DNA of 23,021 nt from Chitinophagaceae bacterium (GTDB lineage Bacteria; Bacteroidota; Bacteroidia; Chitinophagales; Chitinophagaceae). The stretch is taken from contig JACFNM010000021.1 in the NCBI GenBank assembly GCA_019454915.1, positions 1 through 23,021 of the forward strand. The letters are read 5' to 3'. The position numbers and the translations under genes are program-made. This document shows, one piece after another, positions 16,052-23,021 of this stretch; the stretch's first letter is position 1; each line of letters starts with the position of its first letter. Below the pieces are notes generated by a model. The model saw nothing but the letters and a program-made list of their open reading frames with translations. It made no database searches and was not told where the DNA came from.

Positions 16052-16783
16052 TCAACTACAGTTACCATCCACATCGCAAGACTGACCTTGCGCTACGGTT
16101 TGCAATGTAATGGTTTTAGATTTCTCCCATTCTTCATAGGCAGCCTTCAGGGTATCCAGAAAAACCTGAGGTGGTTGTGCGCCGGATACGCCGTATTTTC
16201 TGTTGAATACAAAAAATGGAACGCCTGATATTCCGAGGTTACCCGCTTCCTGAATATCCTGATTTACTTTATACGCGTAATCGTCGCCTGAAAGTGCTTT
16301 CTCAATATCCTCCTCTGTTAACCCAACGCGGAGCGCTTCTGCTCTCAGCACTTCCGGATCTCCCAGGTCTTTGCCCAGCGTGAAATAAGCGGTGAAAAGA
16401 GCTTCTTGTAGCGTATTTCCCAGACCCTTTTCACCGGCAATGTGCAACAAACGATGTGCATTGAAGGTGTTAAAGGTTACTGCTTTATCAAAGTTAAATG
16501 TTAATCCTGATGCTTTAGCAGTGGCGGTAATCTGACTTTGCATCAGTTCGATTTCCGCTTCAGAGCGGCGATATTTTTGTGCCAGCGATTTTGTCAGATC
16601 ATGCCTTTTCCCGGGATCCTGTCTAAAATCGGGGTCCAGTTGAAAACTCTTAAATTCCAAAACGATATCATCCTTGCTCCCGAAGTCGGAAAGTGCTTTT
16701 TCGTAATTCTTCTTACCAATATAACAAAAGGGACATACTATATCACTCCATACTTCTACCCGAAGTTTTTCATTATTTGCCAT
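16052..16783 (-). CDS. DsbA family oxidoreductase, FrnE-like
   Basis: A thioredoxin-fold dithiol oxidoreductase of the FrnE/2-hydroxychromene isomerase-like branch, probably cytoplasmic since no signal peptide is present. From the ATG at 16783 it has 243 residues: an active-site CPFC (17-20) directly after the first strand, an inserted helical domain (about 55-165), and the cis-proline loop ISGVPFFVF (about 185-193). The last residues carry two more cysteines (CDVDGNCS). An in-frame ATG at 16810 is less likely, since it falls inside a perfect -7 promoter element (16808-16815) and adds residues unlike the family. Related proteins act in disulfide handling under oxidative stress, but the substrate here is unknown. 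It is divergent from the DUF4251 gene. Confidence 0.9.
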   Translation of the reverse strand: MANNEKLRVEVWSDIVCPFCYIGKKNYEKALSDFGSKDDIVLEFKSFQLDPDFRQDPGKRHDLTKSLAQKYRRSEAEIELMQSQITATAKASGLTFNFDKAVTFNTFNAHRLLHIAGEKGLGNTLQEALFTAYFTLGKDLGDPEVLRAEALRVGLTEEDIEKALSGDDYAYKVNQDIQEAGNLGISGVPFFVFNRKYGVSGAQPPQVFLDTLKAAYEEWEKSKTITLQTVAQGQSCDVDGNCS

Positions 16784-16807
16784 TATTAAACTACTTTTTG
16801 AATGCTG

Positions 16808-16815
16808 CAAAGTTA
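16808..16815 (-). promoter_or_regulatory. candidate -7 promoter element for the FrnE-type gene
   Basis: On the minus strand TAACTTTG matches TAnnTTTG exactly, 24 bp upstream of the chosen start. It overlaps the alternative ATG at 16810 and so argues for the shorter protein. A TTG lies 24 nt upstream, slightly farther than the usual 19-21. Confidence 0.5.
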
Positions 16816-16903
16816 CGAAGAATTTAGCCCCTTCTTTCCCAACGTTTTTTTCTTATAATTAAGGTTTTTATTAAATTGCCATAGACGTAAATGTGGACTA
16901 TTT

Positions 16904-17404
16904 ATGAAAAAGCAATTATATTTTGTCCCCGTTTCCATAATCCTTTACATCGCCATCGTTTTTTTTACAACAGGCTGTTCCGCTACAAGAAGCTTAGCAG
17001 ATGTTTCTCCTGAAGCCATAGGAAAAGCAATTGAATCAGATAACTGGATATTCAGCGCCAATCAGGCGTATCCCCAGCGGGGCAGGTCGGTAAACCTAAC
17101 CGGTATTTACGAAGTGCTGAGCAGGAAAGATACGGTTACCTCCCATCTTCCTTATTATGGGAGGGCATATACCGCGCAGATTGGTCAGACAACAAGTCCG
17201 TTGGATTTTATGACGACTGATTTCGACCTTGGTAAAACACGGAACGATAAAGGAAAGTGGACTATCAACATCAAGCCTAAAGACAACCGGGAAATTCAGT
17301 CTTTTGACTTCGTATTGTATGAAAATGGATCAGCCCGGCTAAATGTACTAATGACCAACCGCTCACCTATAAATTTCAGCGGATCGGTGCGTCCGGGGAA
17401 ATAA
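16904..17404 (+). CDS. DUF4251 domain lipoprotein
   Basis: A Bacteroidota-specific protein of unknown function. The 166 residues start with a lipoprotein-type signal: KK, a hydrophobic stretch (about 6-21), then TTGC with the lipidated cysteine at position 25 (the -3 position is Thr rather than Leu). The mature part (about 45-165) is beta-rich with the family pattern: FSANQAYPQRGRSVNLTG near the start, LPYYGRAY in the middle, and a final segment with SFDFVLYENGSARLNVLMTNR and INFSG. It is probably anchored to the inner leaflet of the outer membrane or to the inner membrane. It is not linked to an operon: the neighbours are divergent and convergent. Confidence 0.87.
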   Translation: MKKQLYFVPVSIILYIAIVFFTTGCSATRSLADVSPEAIGKAIESDNWIFSANQAYPQRGRSVNLTGIYEVLSRKDTVTSHLPYYGRAYTAQIGQTTSPLDFMTTDFDLGKTRNDKGKWTINIKPKDNREIQSFDFVLYENGSARLNVLMTNRSPINFSGSVRPGK

Positions 17405-17430
17405 ACCGGTAGTTCCCGATTGTTGTATAA

Positions 17431-17475
17431 AAAGCCGCGAATACACAGGTCATCTCATCGTGTAATCGCGACTTT
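17431..17475. terminator. bidirectional hairpin between the DUF4251 and phospholipase genes
   Basis: AAAGCCGCGAATACAC (17431-17446) pairs with GTGTAATCGCGACTTT (17460-17475), a 16-bp stem with two mismatches and a 13-nt loop. On the minus strand it is followed by TTATA after CTTT, a usable U-rich tail for the phospholipase transcript. It fills the 100-bp convergent gap. Confidence 0.65.
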
Positions 17476-17504
17476 ATTGCTGTGCCTGATCGTTGAACAA
17501 ATCT

Positions 17505-20048
17505 TTATTTTACCATTCGCCCCATAAACGGATCGGTGAACGTTTCTTTTCCGGTTTCCACCCTGCCCGCAAAGCGTTTTTCAAAGTTTCCAGCCCCTGC
17601 AACTCCAATACTGAAATCATACCATCCATGGCTGCTCTTTAAGTTTAATACAAGGGTTTCTGTTGCAGACGGTTTGATTGTCTTTTTGATGGTATTCTTG
17701 TTGTACGCGTTGTCTTTGATCTCAACCGTCAAAGATTTTGCAGAGTCTGTATTTGAAAGCGTCAGTATTACATTTCCGGTTGGTTGGTTATTCAACTTGC
17801 CCGTCTCGTATTGACAGTTCACTTCCAGCGAAGGGTCATTACCGTTGCCTATGCTTTCACGGAAAAATCCATTTGGCCCATACAGGCGCAAATGATACTG
17901 ATTATTTTCAAAAGCGCCTATAGGCCAACTATAATTCAGTGTGTCTCCTGCTGTGGCCGTAAAAGACCAGTTTCTGGCAGATTCGGTGATCCCGTCTTCG
18001 CCCGCATATTCGCCCGGTGCATACACGGTGAAAGGGGAACCAAGAGATTTTGATCCGAAAAAGTTGTTTCCGGCTTTTAACTGAAATACGATTTCCTTTT
18101 TATCATCACTCAGCTTACTGTCTGCATATAGTTCATAAGGTAACGCGTTGGCTTTCCGGATACCCTTTTCCTGGCCGGGTAACAGAGGAGAACCCACCAA
18201 ATTCTTTCTCACGGATTCAATTTCCTGGTCAGAGAGCGCTTTGAATCCGGAAGGGTCTTCTTTAAACTTCGCATTATAGATAGTTTCTACAAAAGGATCC
18301 CGTTCGAGGAAAGGGACATTATCTACTTTAGCGCCATTGAATGGACTGAAGGCTTCCGTCAGGTCGCCGCATATTGCACGTCGCCAGGCACTGATATTGT
18401 CTATATGAATATTCTTATTGTATTTTTTATTGATAAAATGTTCCAGGAATTGTAAGGTAGACGTATGGTCGTAAACGGCTGAGCAAACTCTTCCACCCCG
18501 GCTCCAGGGGGAAGCAATGACCATAGGAACCCGAAACCCTAATCCAATTGGAGCTTCCCGCGCCTGCTCCGGTTTTACACCCAGGCTGATTTCACTCTCA
18601 AGCCTTACGTGTTCTATCTCCGTGTCTATGCCTGCGGAAACTTTCCCTGTCCAGGGTTTCTTACTGTCAGGCACAGAAAAAGGAGGTATATGATCGTAAT
18701 AACCGTCATTTTCATCATAAGTCAGGATGAAAATAGTTTTCTTCCAAACCTCGGGATTCTTGGTTAAGATATCCAGTATCTCTGAAACATACCAGGCGCC
18801 ATACCACGGTGCACTGGGGTGATCGGAAAAATTTTGAGGACTGGTCAGCCAGGATACGGTTGGTAACTTTCCTTCGTTAACGTCTTTTCTGAACTGATAC
18901 AATATATCTCCCTCCGGAACGGTAACTTCCCGGGCGGTATCACCATCTTTATAGCGTAGTTTGGTGATGGTTCTGTAAGAAGGGTCTCCATTGTTTATAG
19001 TAAAGGCGTTTTGAAACAACTTTTTCTCCCGATCGGATAGTTTGTCAAAAAGTTCCGGATTCCACTTAGATAATTCTCGTTTTGCATTATTTAACACCTC
19101 CTGTTTTTTGGCGATGTCGGTTGTAATTTTTCTTTCTTCTCTTCCGCTGGAAAAAGTCCTGTCTCTGAGTTCGTCAATTTCTTTTGGCAATTCGTTTACA
19201 ATCTTTTGAAGGCTTTGTATATACCGCGGAGTAAACTTCACGTTAAAAGCAGCGAAATATTCCAGCACGTTACAACCAAAATTGCCTAACCATGACCGCT
19301 CCTCGCCTTCGAAGCCACCACCGCAGGTGATTTCATTTTGGTAAAACTTCCAGGATATATTATTTTCTCCTAATAACTCCGGAAAGGTTTTCCAGGGCAT
19401 TTTAGCGAAGCCGTAATTTTCATTTCGCATATTTGCCTCCATAATCCCATCACGTACATGACTTACTTTTCCCGACCAGAAAAATGATCGGTTAGGTGTT
19501 GTGCTTGTCATCGCGGAGGAAAAGTTTTGATCACATACGGTAAAGGCATCTGCCATACCATAATTAAAAGGAATATCCTTTCGGTTATAGTAACCCAGCG
19601 TTAATGGCATGTGGGCGTACTGCCTTCTTCCCGACCTTTTTGAAGTTAACCATTTGTCGTATTTTCCTCTGTTATATGCATCTACCTGGGAATGTCGGGA
19701 ATGCGGTAAATCGCCCATCCAGGTTACTTTGGTATCTTTAATATCTAACCGAAACGGAGCATAGGTTTCACCCTTCTCGTTGGTTTGCAGCCATACGGGT
19801 TTCTTATCGGGTAGTGTAATGATGCGGGGGTCATTAAATCCCCTTACACCCTGAAGACTGCCGAAGCAATGATCAAAGGATCTATTCTCCTGCATGAGAA
19901 TAACGATATGCTCAGCGTCGAGATAGGTGCTGCCGACCGCCGGGTCAATAGCAAATGCCTTTTGAATGGAAGGAGGAAGGATACTGGAAAAACCCGTGAC
20001 GCCGGATAACAAGATAGACTTCTTAATAAATTCTCTGCGAGAGTCCAT
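17505..20048 (-). CDS. phosphocholine-type phospholipase C (Tat-exported)
   Basis: Hydrolyses phosphatidylcholine or sphingomyelin to phosphocholine, probably outside the cytoplasm. From the ATG at 20048 it has 847 residues. The twin-arginine signal SRREFIKK (3-10) precedes a short hydrophobic stretch, as in Pseudomonas PlcH/PlcN. The alkaline-phosphatase-like catalytic domain shows MQENRSFDH (52-60), TSTTPNRSF (181-189), YDENDGYYDH (444-453) and RVPMVIASPWSRGG before YDHTS. Two C-terminal DUF756-like beta domains follow (about 620-730 and 740-835). A charged, coiled-coil-like insertion (about 275-333) makes it longer than Pseudomonas PlcN (about 690-730 aa). A start at 20087 would put 13 residues before the twin arginines and overlap the promoter. 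It has its own promoter at 20085-20115. Which lipid it cuts, and whether it serves phosphate scavenging, is not shown. Confidence 0.93.
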   Translation of the reverse strand: MDSRREFIKKSILLSGVTGFSSILPPSIQKAFAIDPAVGSTYLDAEHIVILMQENRSFDHCFGSLQGVRGFNDPRIITLPDKKPVWLQTNEKGETYAPFRLDIKDTKVTWMGDLPHSRHSQVDAYNRGKYDKWLTSKRSGRRQYAHMPLTLGYYNRKDIPFNYGMADAFTVCDQNFSSAMTSTTPNRSFFWSGKVSHVRDGIMEANMRNENYGFAKMPWKTFPELLGENNISWKFYQNEITCGGGFEGEERSWLGNFGCNVLEYFAAFNVKFTPRYIQSLQKIVNELPKEIDELRDRTFSSGREERKITTDIAKKQEVLNNAKRELSKWNPELFDKLSDREKKLFQNAFTINNGDPSYRTITKLRYKDGDTAREVTVPEGDILYQFRKDVNEGKLPTVSWLTSPQNFSDHPSAPWYGAWYVSEILDILTKNPEVWKKTIFILTYDENDGYYDHIPPFSVPDSKKPWTGKVSAGIDTEIEHVRLESEISLGVKPEQAREAPIGLGFRVPMVIASPWSRGGRVCSAVYDHTSTLQFLEHFINKKYNKNIHIDNISAWRRAICGDLTEAFSPFNGAKVDNVPFLERDPFVETIYNAKFKEDPSGFKALSDQEIESVRKNLVGSPLLPGQEKGIRKANALPYELYADSKLSDDKKEIVFQLKAGNNFFGSKSLGSPFTVYAPGEYAGEDGITESARNWSFTATAGDTLNYSWPIGAFENNQYHLRLYGPNGFFRESIGNGNDPSLEVNCQYETGKLNNQPTGNVILTLSNTDSAKSLTVEIKDNAYNKNTIKKTIKPSATETLVLNLKSSHGWYDFSIGVAGAGNFEKRFAGRVETGKETFTDPFMGRMVK

Positions 20049-20084
20049 TGAATATTTATTTAGGTGAAACAATCGTGTGCATCT

Positions 20085-20115
20085 CAAATATCGGAATTAA
20101 TTTGACTACCGGCAA
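20085..20115 (-). promoter_or_regulatory. promoter for the phospholipase C gene
   Basis: On the minus strand TTG (20113-20115), a 20-nt spacer and GATATTTG (20085-20092) match the Bacteroidota -33/-7 pattern with one mismatch. This gives a leader of about 30 nt before the ATG at 20048. Confidence 0.6.
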
Positions 20116-20167
20116 TTGAAAAAGCTATTCACTGCTCCGAAACGGACAGGTCAACTATACTACTGTT

Positions 20168-21082
20168 TCACCTCTTTTCCCTTCCCATAATAAATCCTAA
20201 CTTAAACTGTATGTTGAAATAGGAATCATTGTGAGTGCTGTTCCCTCTTATGTTTCCGGGAATTACTTTAGCAGAAGGCTCAATTTCTTTCTGCCTGTGA
20301 TGAAGCTGCTCGGCATAAGCAACAAGATGCGTTGGAAGATATTTTTGAAATAGTGCAGGATCAATATACCGGGTACTTACATCGTCCAAATAATCAGTGA
20401 ATAGCGCACGATGTAATATTTCTATCCGAAGATTGATTAAAGCGGAACATTCGATTTTTATTCCAGCGCCTGCCGGTACATTTAACTGGGTGAGAGAATA
20501 AGTTTTTCTGTCAGGATATTCTTCAAAACCCTGTCCCTCTAAATGTAAATCATGAAGTTGGATCCATCCTTCTCCTGTTTGAGCTCTGGGATTAAAATGG
20601 TATATCCCGATGCCTCCGGTTAAATAAGGAGAAAATCTTGACGTTGACTGATTCGAAGTAAATAATCTGAATGGATAGAATTCAAGAAGCAATAAACATT
20701 CCGTTATGCTGCTCTTGAAGTGAAGATTCCGCAAATAACGATTCCGGGCAACCGTCTGGTCATTTTTAAGGACACTGTCATACGCTGCTATTTCTCCAGA
20801 CGAAAACTCCAGGCGGACTCCCAGGGCATCCCGGTATTCAGCACTTAAAAACATACCGCCATTGAATCGGGTATTCTGCCAGTTCAAATCTTTTAAGAAG
20901 GAGCCGCCATTACCGGATCGTCCGCCAATATCCGTGAGGCAATTCATAGCACCCAGAGAGATGCCTGCCTCGAACAGGAAATCTTTGTCGTAGTACTGGT
21001 TGTTGTAATAATAAAACTGGGAAACTGCCGGCCGGACAAGAAGGAGGCATAGGCACAACAAGGTGAGTTTGTGTACTTTCAT
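20168..21082 (-). CDS. outer-membrane beta-barrel-type protein, DUF6089-like
   Basis: Function unknown. From the ATG at 21082 it has 304 residues with a clear signal peptide: MKVHK, a leucine-rich core, and a likely cut after AVSQ (about residue 22). The mature N-terminus is very tyrosine/asparagine-rich. The segment FLFEAGISLGAMNCLTDIGG resembles the opening of DUF6089 proteins, which are Bacteroidota outer-membrane barrels. Alternating hydrophobic strands with Gly/aromatic turns run through the middle (YLTGGIGIYHFNP, VPAGAGIKIEC). The last strand ends NIQFKLGFIMG. The in-frame ATG at 21106 only adds residues ahead of the signal. It lies between the PepSY gene and the phospholipase gene on the same strand, with gaps of 134 and 119 bp, so co-transcription is not evident. 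The family assignment is from memory of its look. Confidence 0.7.
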   Translation of the reverse strand: MKVHKLTLLCLCLLLVRPAVSQFYYYNNQYYDKDFLFEAGISLGAMNCLTDIGGRSGNGGSFLKDLNWQNTRFNGGMFLSAEYRDALGVRLEFSSGEIAAYDSVLKNDQTVARNRYLRNLHFKSSITECLLLLEFYPFRLFTSNQSTSRFSPYLTGGIGIYHFNPRAQTGEGWIQLHDLHLEGQGFEEYPDRKTYSLTQLNVPAGAGIKIECSALINLRIEILHRALFTDYLDDVSTRYIDPALFQKYLPTHLVAYAEQLHHRQKEIEPSAKVIPGNIRGNSTHNDSYFNIQFKLGFIMGREKR

Positions 21083-21216
21083 GGTTAGCGTGTTAACTGT
21101 TAGCAATAATAAAAATCGGAAACGCTTTGATTAAGGTATGGAAAATATCCGAAAATACTCACTTGGTTTTTCAAAAACAGAAAAAGAAAACCTGTTATTG
21201 GATAAGATACAGACGC

Positions 21217-22524
21217 CTAACCGTTTTTTAGCACACCGGATGCTGCTCCTGTCCTTTTAAACCGCAGTACCTGTGCTGCTGTCCTTTTTCTTTTTTTCTT
21301 TAATTTATTAACCCAGATCAGCGTGCCGGTGACAGGAAGTGTTGTAGCTATAAGACAAGCGAAAAAATATAGGAGTTTAGTAAATCCACCGTAGACATTA
21401 CCAACATGCAATGCTTTGATTGACCCTGCGATTCTTTCATTGAACGGCTTTTCGGCAAAAATCTCCATCTGACTGACGGTAGCAGTAGCCGGATCAATAG
21501 TTAACCGGTCTCCCGCCGCAGGGGCAAAGAAACCTGATCTTGATTTGCTGATAGTTACGGGTGTTTTGGGATCTTCGGGAAGATTAATGAGGTAGTTCCC
21601 CTTGTAAGGAAGCGCCTGACCGGCTGAAATAAGATAAGCGGTTAACTGGTGGGAAAATTGTACGCCGTTTTCCGCAGACAAGCTCCTTCTGTCTTCCTTA
21701 TTCGGCTTTTTTTCGCTCCGGTTGCCAGATAGTGATTGGCCGGATGCCGGCCTGGGTTTATAGGTCCCAAGCGTTTTGTGCAGCCCATTACGGTACCATT
21801 CAAATGACCATTGGGGACCCGTCAAACCCATCACTAACAAAAATATAACCGAATAAAAAGCAAGGGTATTGTGGAGGTCGTGATTAAGCCGTTTCCAGTT
21901 GGTGGAAAATTTTATTTTGAGACCCTGTCGCCATGTTCTCAGTTTTTGGGGGAACCAGATAATTAGGCCTGTTATGCAACCCAGAGTAAAAAGGATAGTA
22001 GCCCAGCCCGAAATTTTACTGCCCAGTTCTCTGTTGGTCATGTTGCTCAGGATGGGTTTTTCTACTTTGTCCAGCAGCATCCAGCGATGCAGACTGAACA
22101 TGGTGCCCATAAATTCTTTGGTCTTGTTTTTCTCAAGTGAGTTCCCGACAATTTCTCCGGTATAAGGGTTAACCATATAAGCTGTACCAAACCGTGATTT
22201 ATCATCTTTTGTTTTTACGTTAAATTGATAAGTTCTTTCCGGGTCTGCCGGAATACTGACAGAACTTACTCTGCCACCCGATGTTTGCTGTACTTTCTCA
22301 AGCAGGATTTCGGGCGCGATTCGTTTTGCCATAATCGGTTCTTTGAGCCGATAGAGGTGTGGAGCAGCCATTTCCGTCAGTTCTGTATTATAAACATATA
22401 CGGTACCGGTAAAACAAATTATAATCACGATCAGCCCACTGCCGAGGCCCAGCCAAAGATGAATGTCATTAATGAACTTGCGTAGTTTCTGCCAGGTTGA
22501 TCTTTTCTTGGTTGGCTGTGCCAT
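21217..22524 (-). CDS. PepSY-associated transmembrane protein
   Basis: An inner-membrane protein of the PepSY_TM family; members are often tied to iron acquisition and may act as ferric-siderophore reductases. From the ATG at 22524 it has 435 residues with four membrane helices: about 19-45 (IHLWLGLGSGLIVIIICFTG), 170-192, 215-237, and one near 385-410 (YFFACLIATTLPVTGTLIWV). The large periplasmic loop after helix 1 carries a PepSY-like fold (VSSVSIPADPERTYQFNV, AYMVNPYTGEIVG). Histidines in or next to the helices (DIHLWLG, LHRWML, NHDLHN, LHVGNVYG) could bind haem. A second long loop with a Lys/Arg/Ser-rich stretch lies between helices 3 and 4. The start at 22569 would add 15 residues unlike the family. 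No TonB receptor for a siderophore is adjacent, so the iron role is inferred from family only. Confidence 0.9.
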   Translation of the reverse strand: MAQPTKKRSTWQKLRKFINDIHLWLGLGSGLIVIIICFTGTVYVYNTELTEMAAPHLYRLKEPIMAKRIAPEILLEKVQQTSGGRVSSVSIPADPERTYQFNVKTKDDKSRFGTAYMVNPYTGEIVGNSLEKNKTKEFMGTMFSLHRWMLLDKVEKPILSNMTNRELGSKISGWATILFTLGCITGLIIWFPQKLRTWRQGLKIKFSTNWKRLNHDLHNTLAFYSVIFLLVMGLTGPQWSFEWYRNGLHKTLGTYKPRPASGQSLSGNRSEKKPNKEDRRSLSAENGVQFSHQLTAYLISAGQALPYKGNYLINLPEDPKTPVTISKSRSGFFAPAAGDRLTIDPATATVSQMEIFAEKPFNERIAGSIKALHVGNVYGGFTKLLYFFACLIATTLPVTGTLIWVNKLKKKRKRTAAQVLRFKRTGAASGVLKNG

Positions 22525-22632
22525 GAATCTTGTGGTTAATTTTTTAGTAAATGACCAAAAAAGCAGCAAAATAATTCCTGAAATTGCGGAAGGCTTACAA
22601 AATTGGGAAATTCGCTACCGATATTGGTAAAA

Positions 22633-22646
22633 CCTGATGCCTCAGG
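22633..22646 (+). other. small hairpin in the PepSY-purU divergent gap
   Basis: CCTGA-TGCC-TCAGG forms a perfect 5-bp stem, 31 bp upstream of the purU ATG. An imperfect palindrome TACCGATATTGGTA (22616-22629) lies just before it. TACCTTCG (about 22650) is a one-mismatch -7 element. Possibly operator or leader structure; weak. Confidence 0.25.
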
Positions 22647-22677
22647 CTATACCTTCGTATGGCTATAACAAACGACT

Positions 22678-23021
22678 ATGGATAAATTACAGACTATTTT
22701 GGTGCATTGTCAGGATGAAAAGGGGCTTATTTATAAAGTAACCCGCGTTTTATTTGAAAATGGATTAAATATTGTAAAAAACAAAGAGTTTGTGGATGAA
22801 AATAGCAATTCCTTCTTCATGCGGACTGAAGCTGAAGGAAACGCTGATGCGGTACTATTACAGCAACAATTAGAACGTGTATTACCACGTGGCAGTAATA
22901 TTGAAATCGTTTCTGACCGTAAAAAACGATTAGTCATATTAGCAACCAAAGAGAATCACTGTTTAGGAGATTTATTGATGCGCAACCACTTTAAAGAATG
23001 GAATGCTGAAATCAGTGCTGT
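22678..23021 (+). CDS. purU: formyltetrahydrofolate deformylase (5' part, cut by window edge)
   Basis: Hydrolyses 10-formyltetrahydrofolate to formate and tetrahydrofolate, balancing one-carbon units and supplying formate to purine synthesis. The 114 visible codons begin with an N-terminal ACT domain (ILVHCQDEKGLIYKVTRVLF, then a NIVKNKEFVD stretch). The linker leads to KKRLVILATKENHCLGDLL (about 81-99), the well-conserved opening of the PurU catalytic formyl-transferase-like domain, as in E. coli PurU. About 60 percent of the usual 280-290 residues, including the catalytic Asn-His-Asp set, lies beyond the window. It is divergent from the PepSY gene (153 bp between starts). Confidence 0.95.
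   Translation, partial: MDKLQTILVHCQDEKGLIYKVTRVLFENGLNIVKNKEFVDENSNSFFMRTEAEGNADAVLLQQQLERVLPRGSNIEIVSDRKKRLVILATKENHCLGDLLMRNHFKEWNAEISA

Noticed and set aside
17784..18244. Plus-strand frames opposite the phospholipase C-terminal domains
   Set aside because: Antisense to the conserved DUF756-like domains; no homology recognised.
21165..21192. GGTTTTTC/GAAAACC repeat downstream of the PepSY gene, considered as a terminator
   Set aside because: The stem is short, AT-only apart from the ends, and not followed by a T-run in the transcribed direction. It is probably just A/T-rich sequence.
1..23021. Possible mobile element, defence system or CRISPR array
   Set aside because: No transposase, integrase, toxin-antitoxin or nuclease domain, no regularly spaced repeats and no long terminal inverted repeats were seen. 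The gene content is housekeeping throughout.

Overview
The window reads as an ordinary chromosomal segment of a Bacteroidota bacterium, most likely of the Chitinophagaceae/Sphingobacteriia type. The evidence is a set of lineage-typical families (a DUF4251 lipoprotein, a DUF6089-like outer-membrane protein, PepSY membrane proteins, a long phosphocholine-type phospholipase C with a Tat signal, a B12-type TonB receptor). Promoter-like sites also follow the Bacteroidota pattern (TTTG / about 20 nt / TAnnTTTG) rather than the sigma70 pattern. No tRNA, rRNA, CRISPR array, transposase or phage gene was found. Both ends cut through genes: recQ on the left, purU on the right.

Layout, left to right. 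(1) 1-2161, minus: RecQ helicase, missing its extreme C-terminus. (2) 2550-4644, plus: kdsD (arabinose-5-phosphate isomerase, Kdo pathway) followed by a mannose-1-phosphate guanylyltransferase, a two-gene envelope-sugar unit. (3) 4703-8240, minus: UvrD/PcrA helicase and, 10 bp downstream, an FAD-dependent oxidoreductase; a candidate 44-residue small ORF lies just upstream. (4) 8437-9960, plus: malate:quinone oxidoreductase. (5) 10042-12301, minus: a BtuB-like receptor preceded by a clear cobalamin riboswitch with its own promoter. (6) 12304-12873, minus: a stand-alone NadR-like kinase, divergent from a saccharopine/lysine dehydrogenase-family gene (12944-14077, plus). (7) 14124-14720, minus: NifU-type Fe-S protein. 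(8) 14881-15978, plus: CorA. (9) 16052-16783, minus: FrnE/DsbA-type oxidoreductase. (10) 16904-17404, plus: DUF4251 lipoprotein. (11) 17505-22524, minus: phospholipase C, a DUF6089-like protein and a four-helix PepSY protein. (12) 22678 to the end, plus: formyltetrahydrofolate deformylase PurU, partial.

Genes alternate strand often, and every convergent junction carries an inverted repeat. Four are strong (9965-10018, 14060-14093, 16029-16045, 17431-17475) and one is weak (4659-4672). Most genes look like independent housekeeping units: DNA repair, LPS sugar supply, the TCA/quinone link, Fe-S maturation, Mg2+ uptake, one-carbon metabolism. The best-supported regulatory story is B12 control of the TonB receptor. 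I found no convincing undescribed multi-gene system. The most open questions are the small ORF squeezed between uvrD and mqo, the perfect palindrome at 16029-16045, and the kinase next to the B12 receptor.
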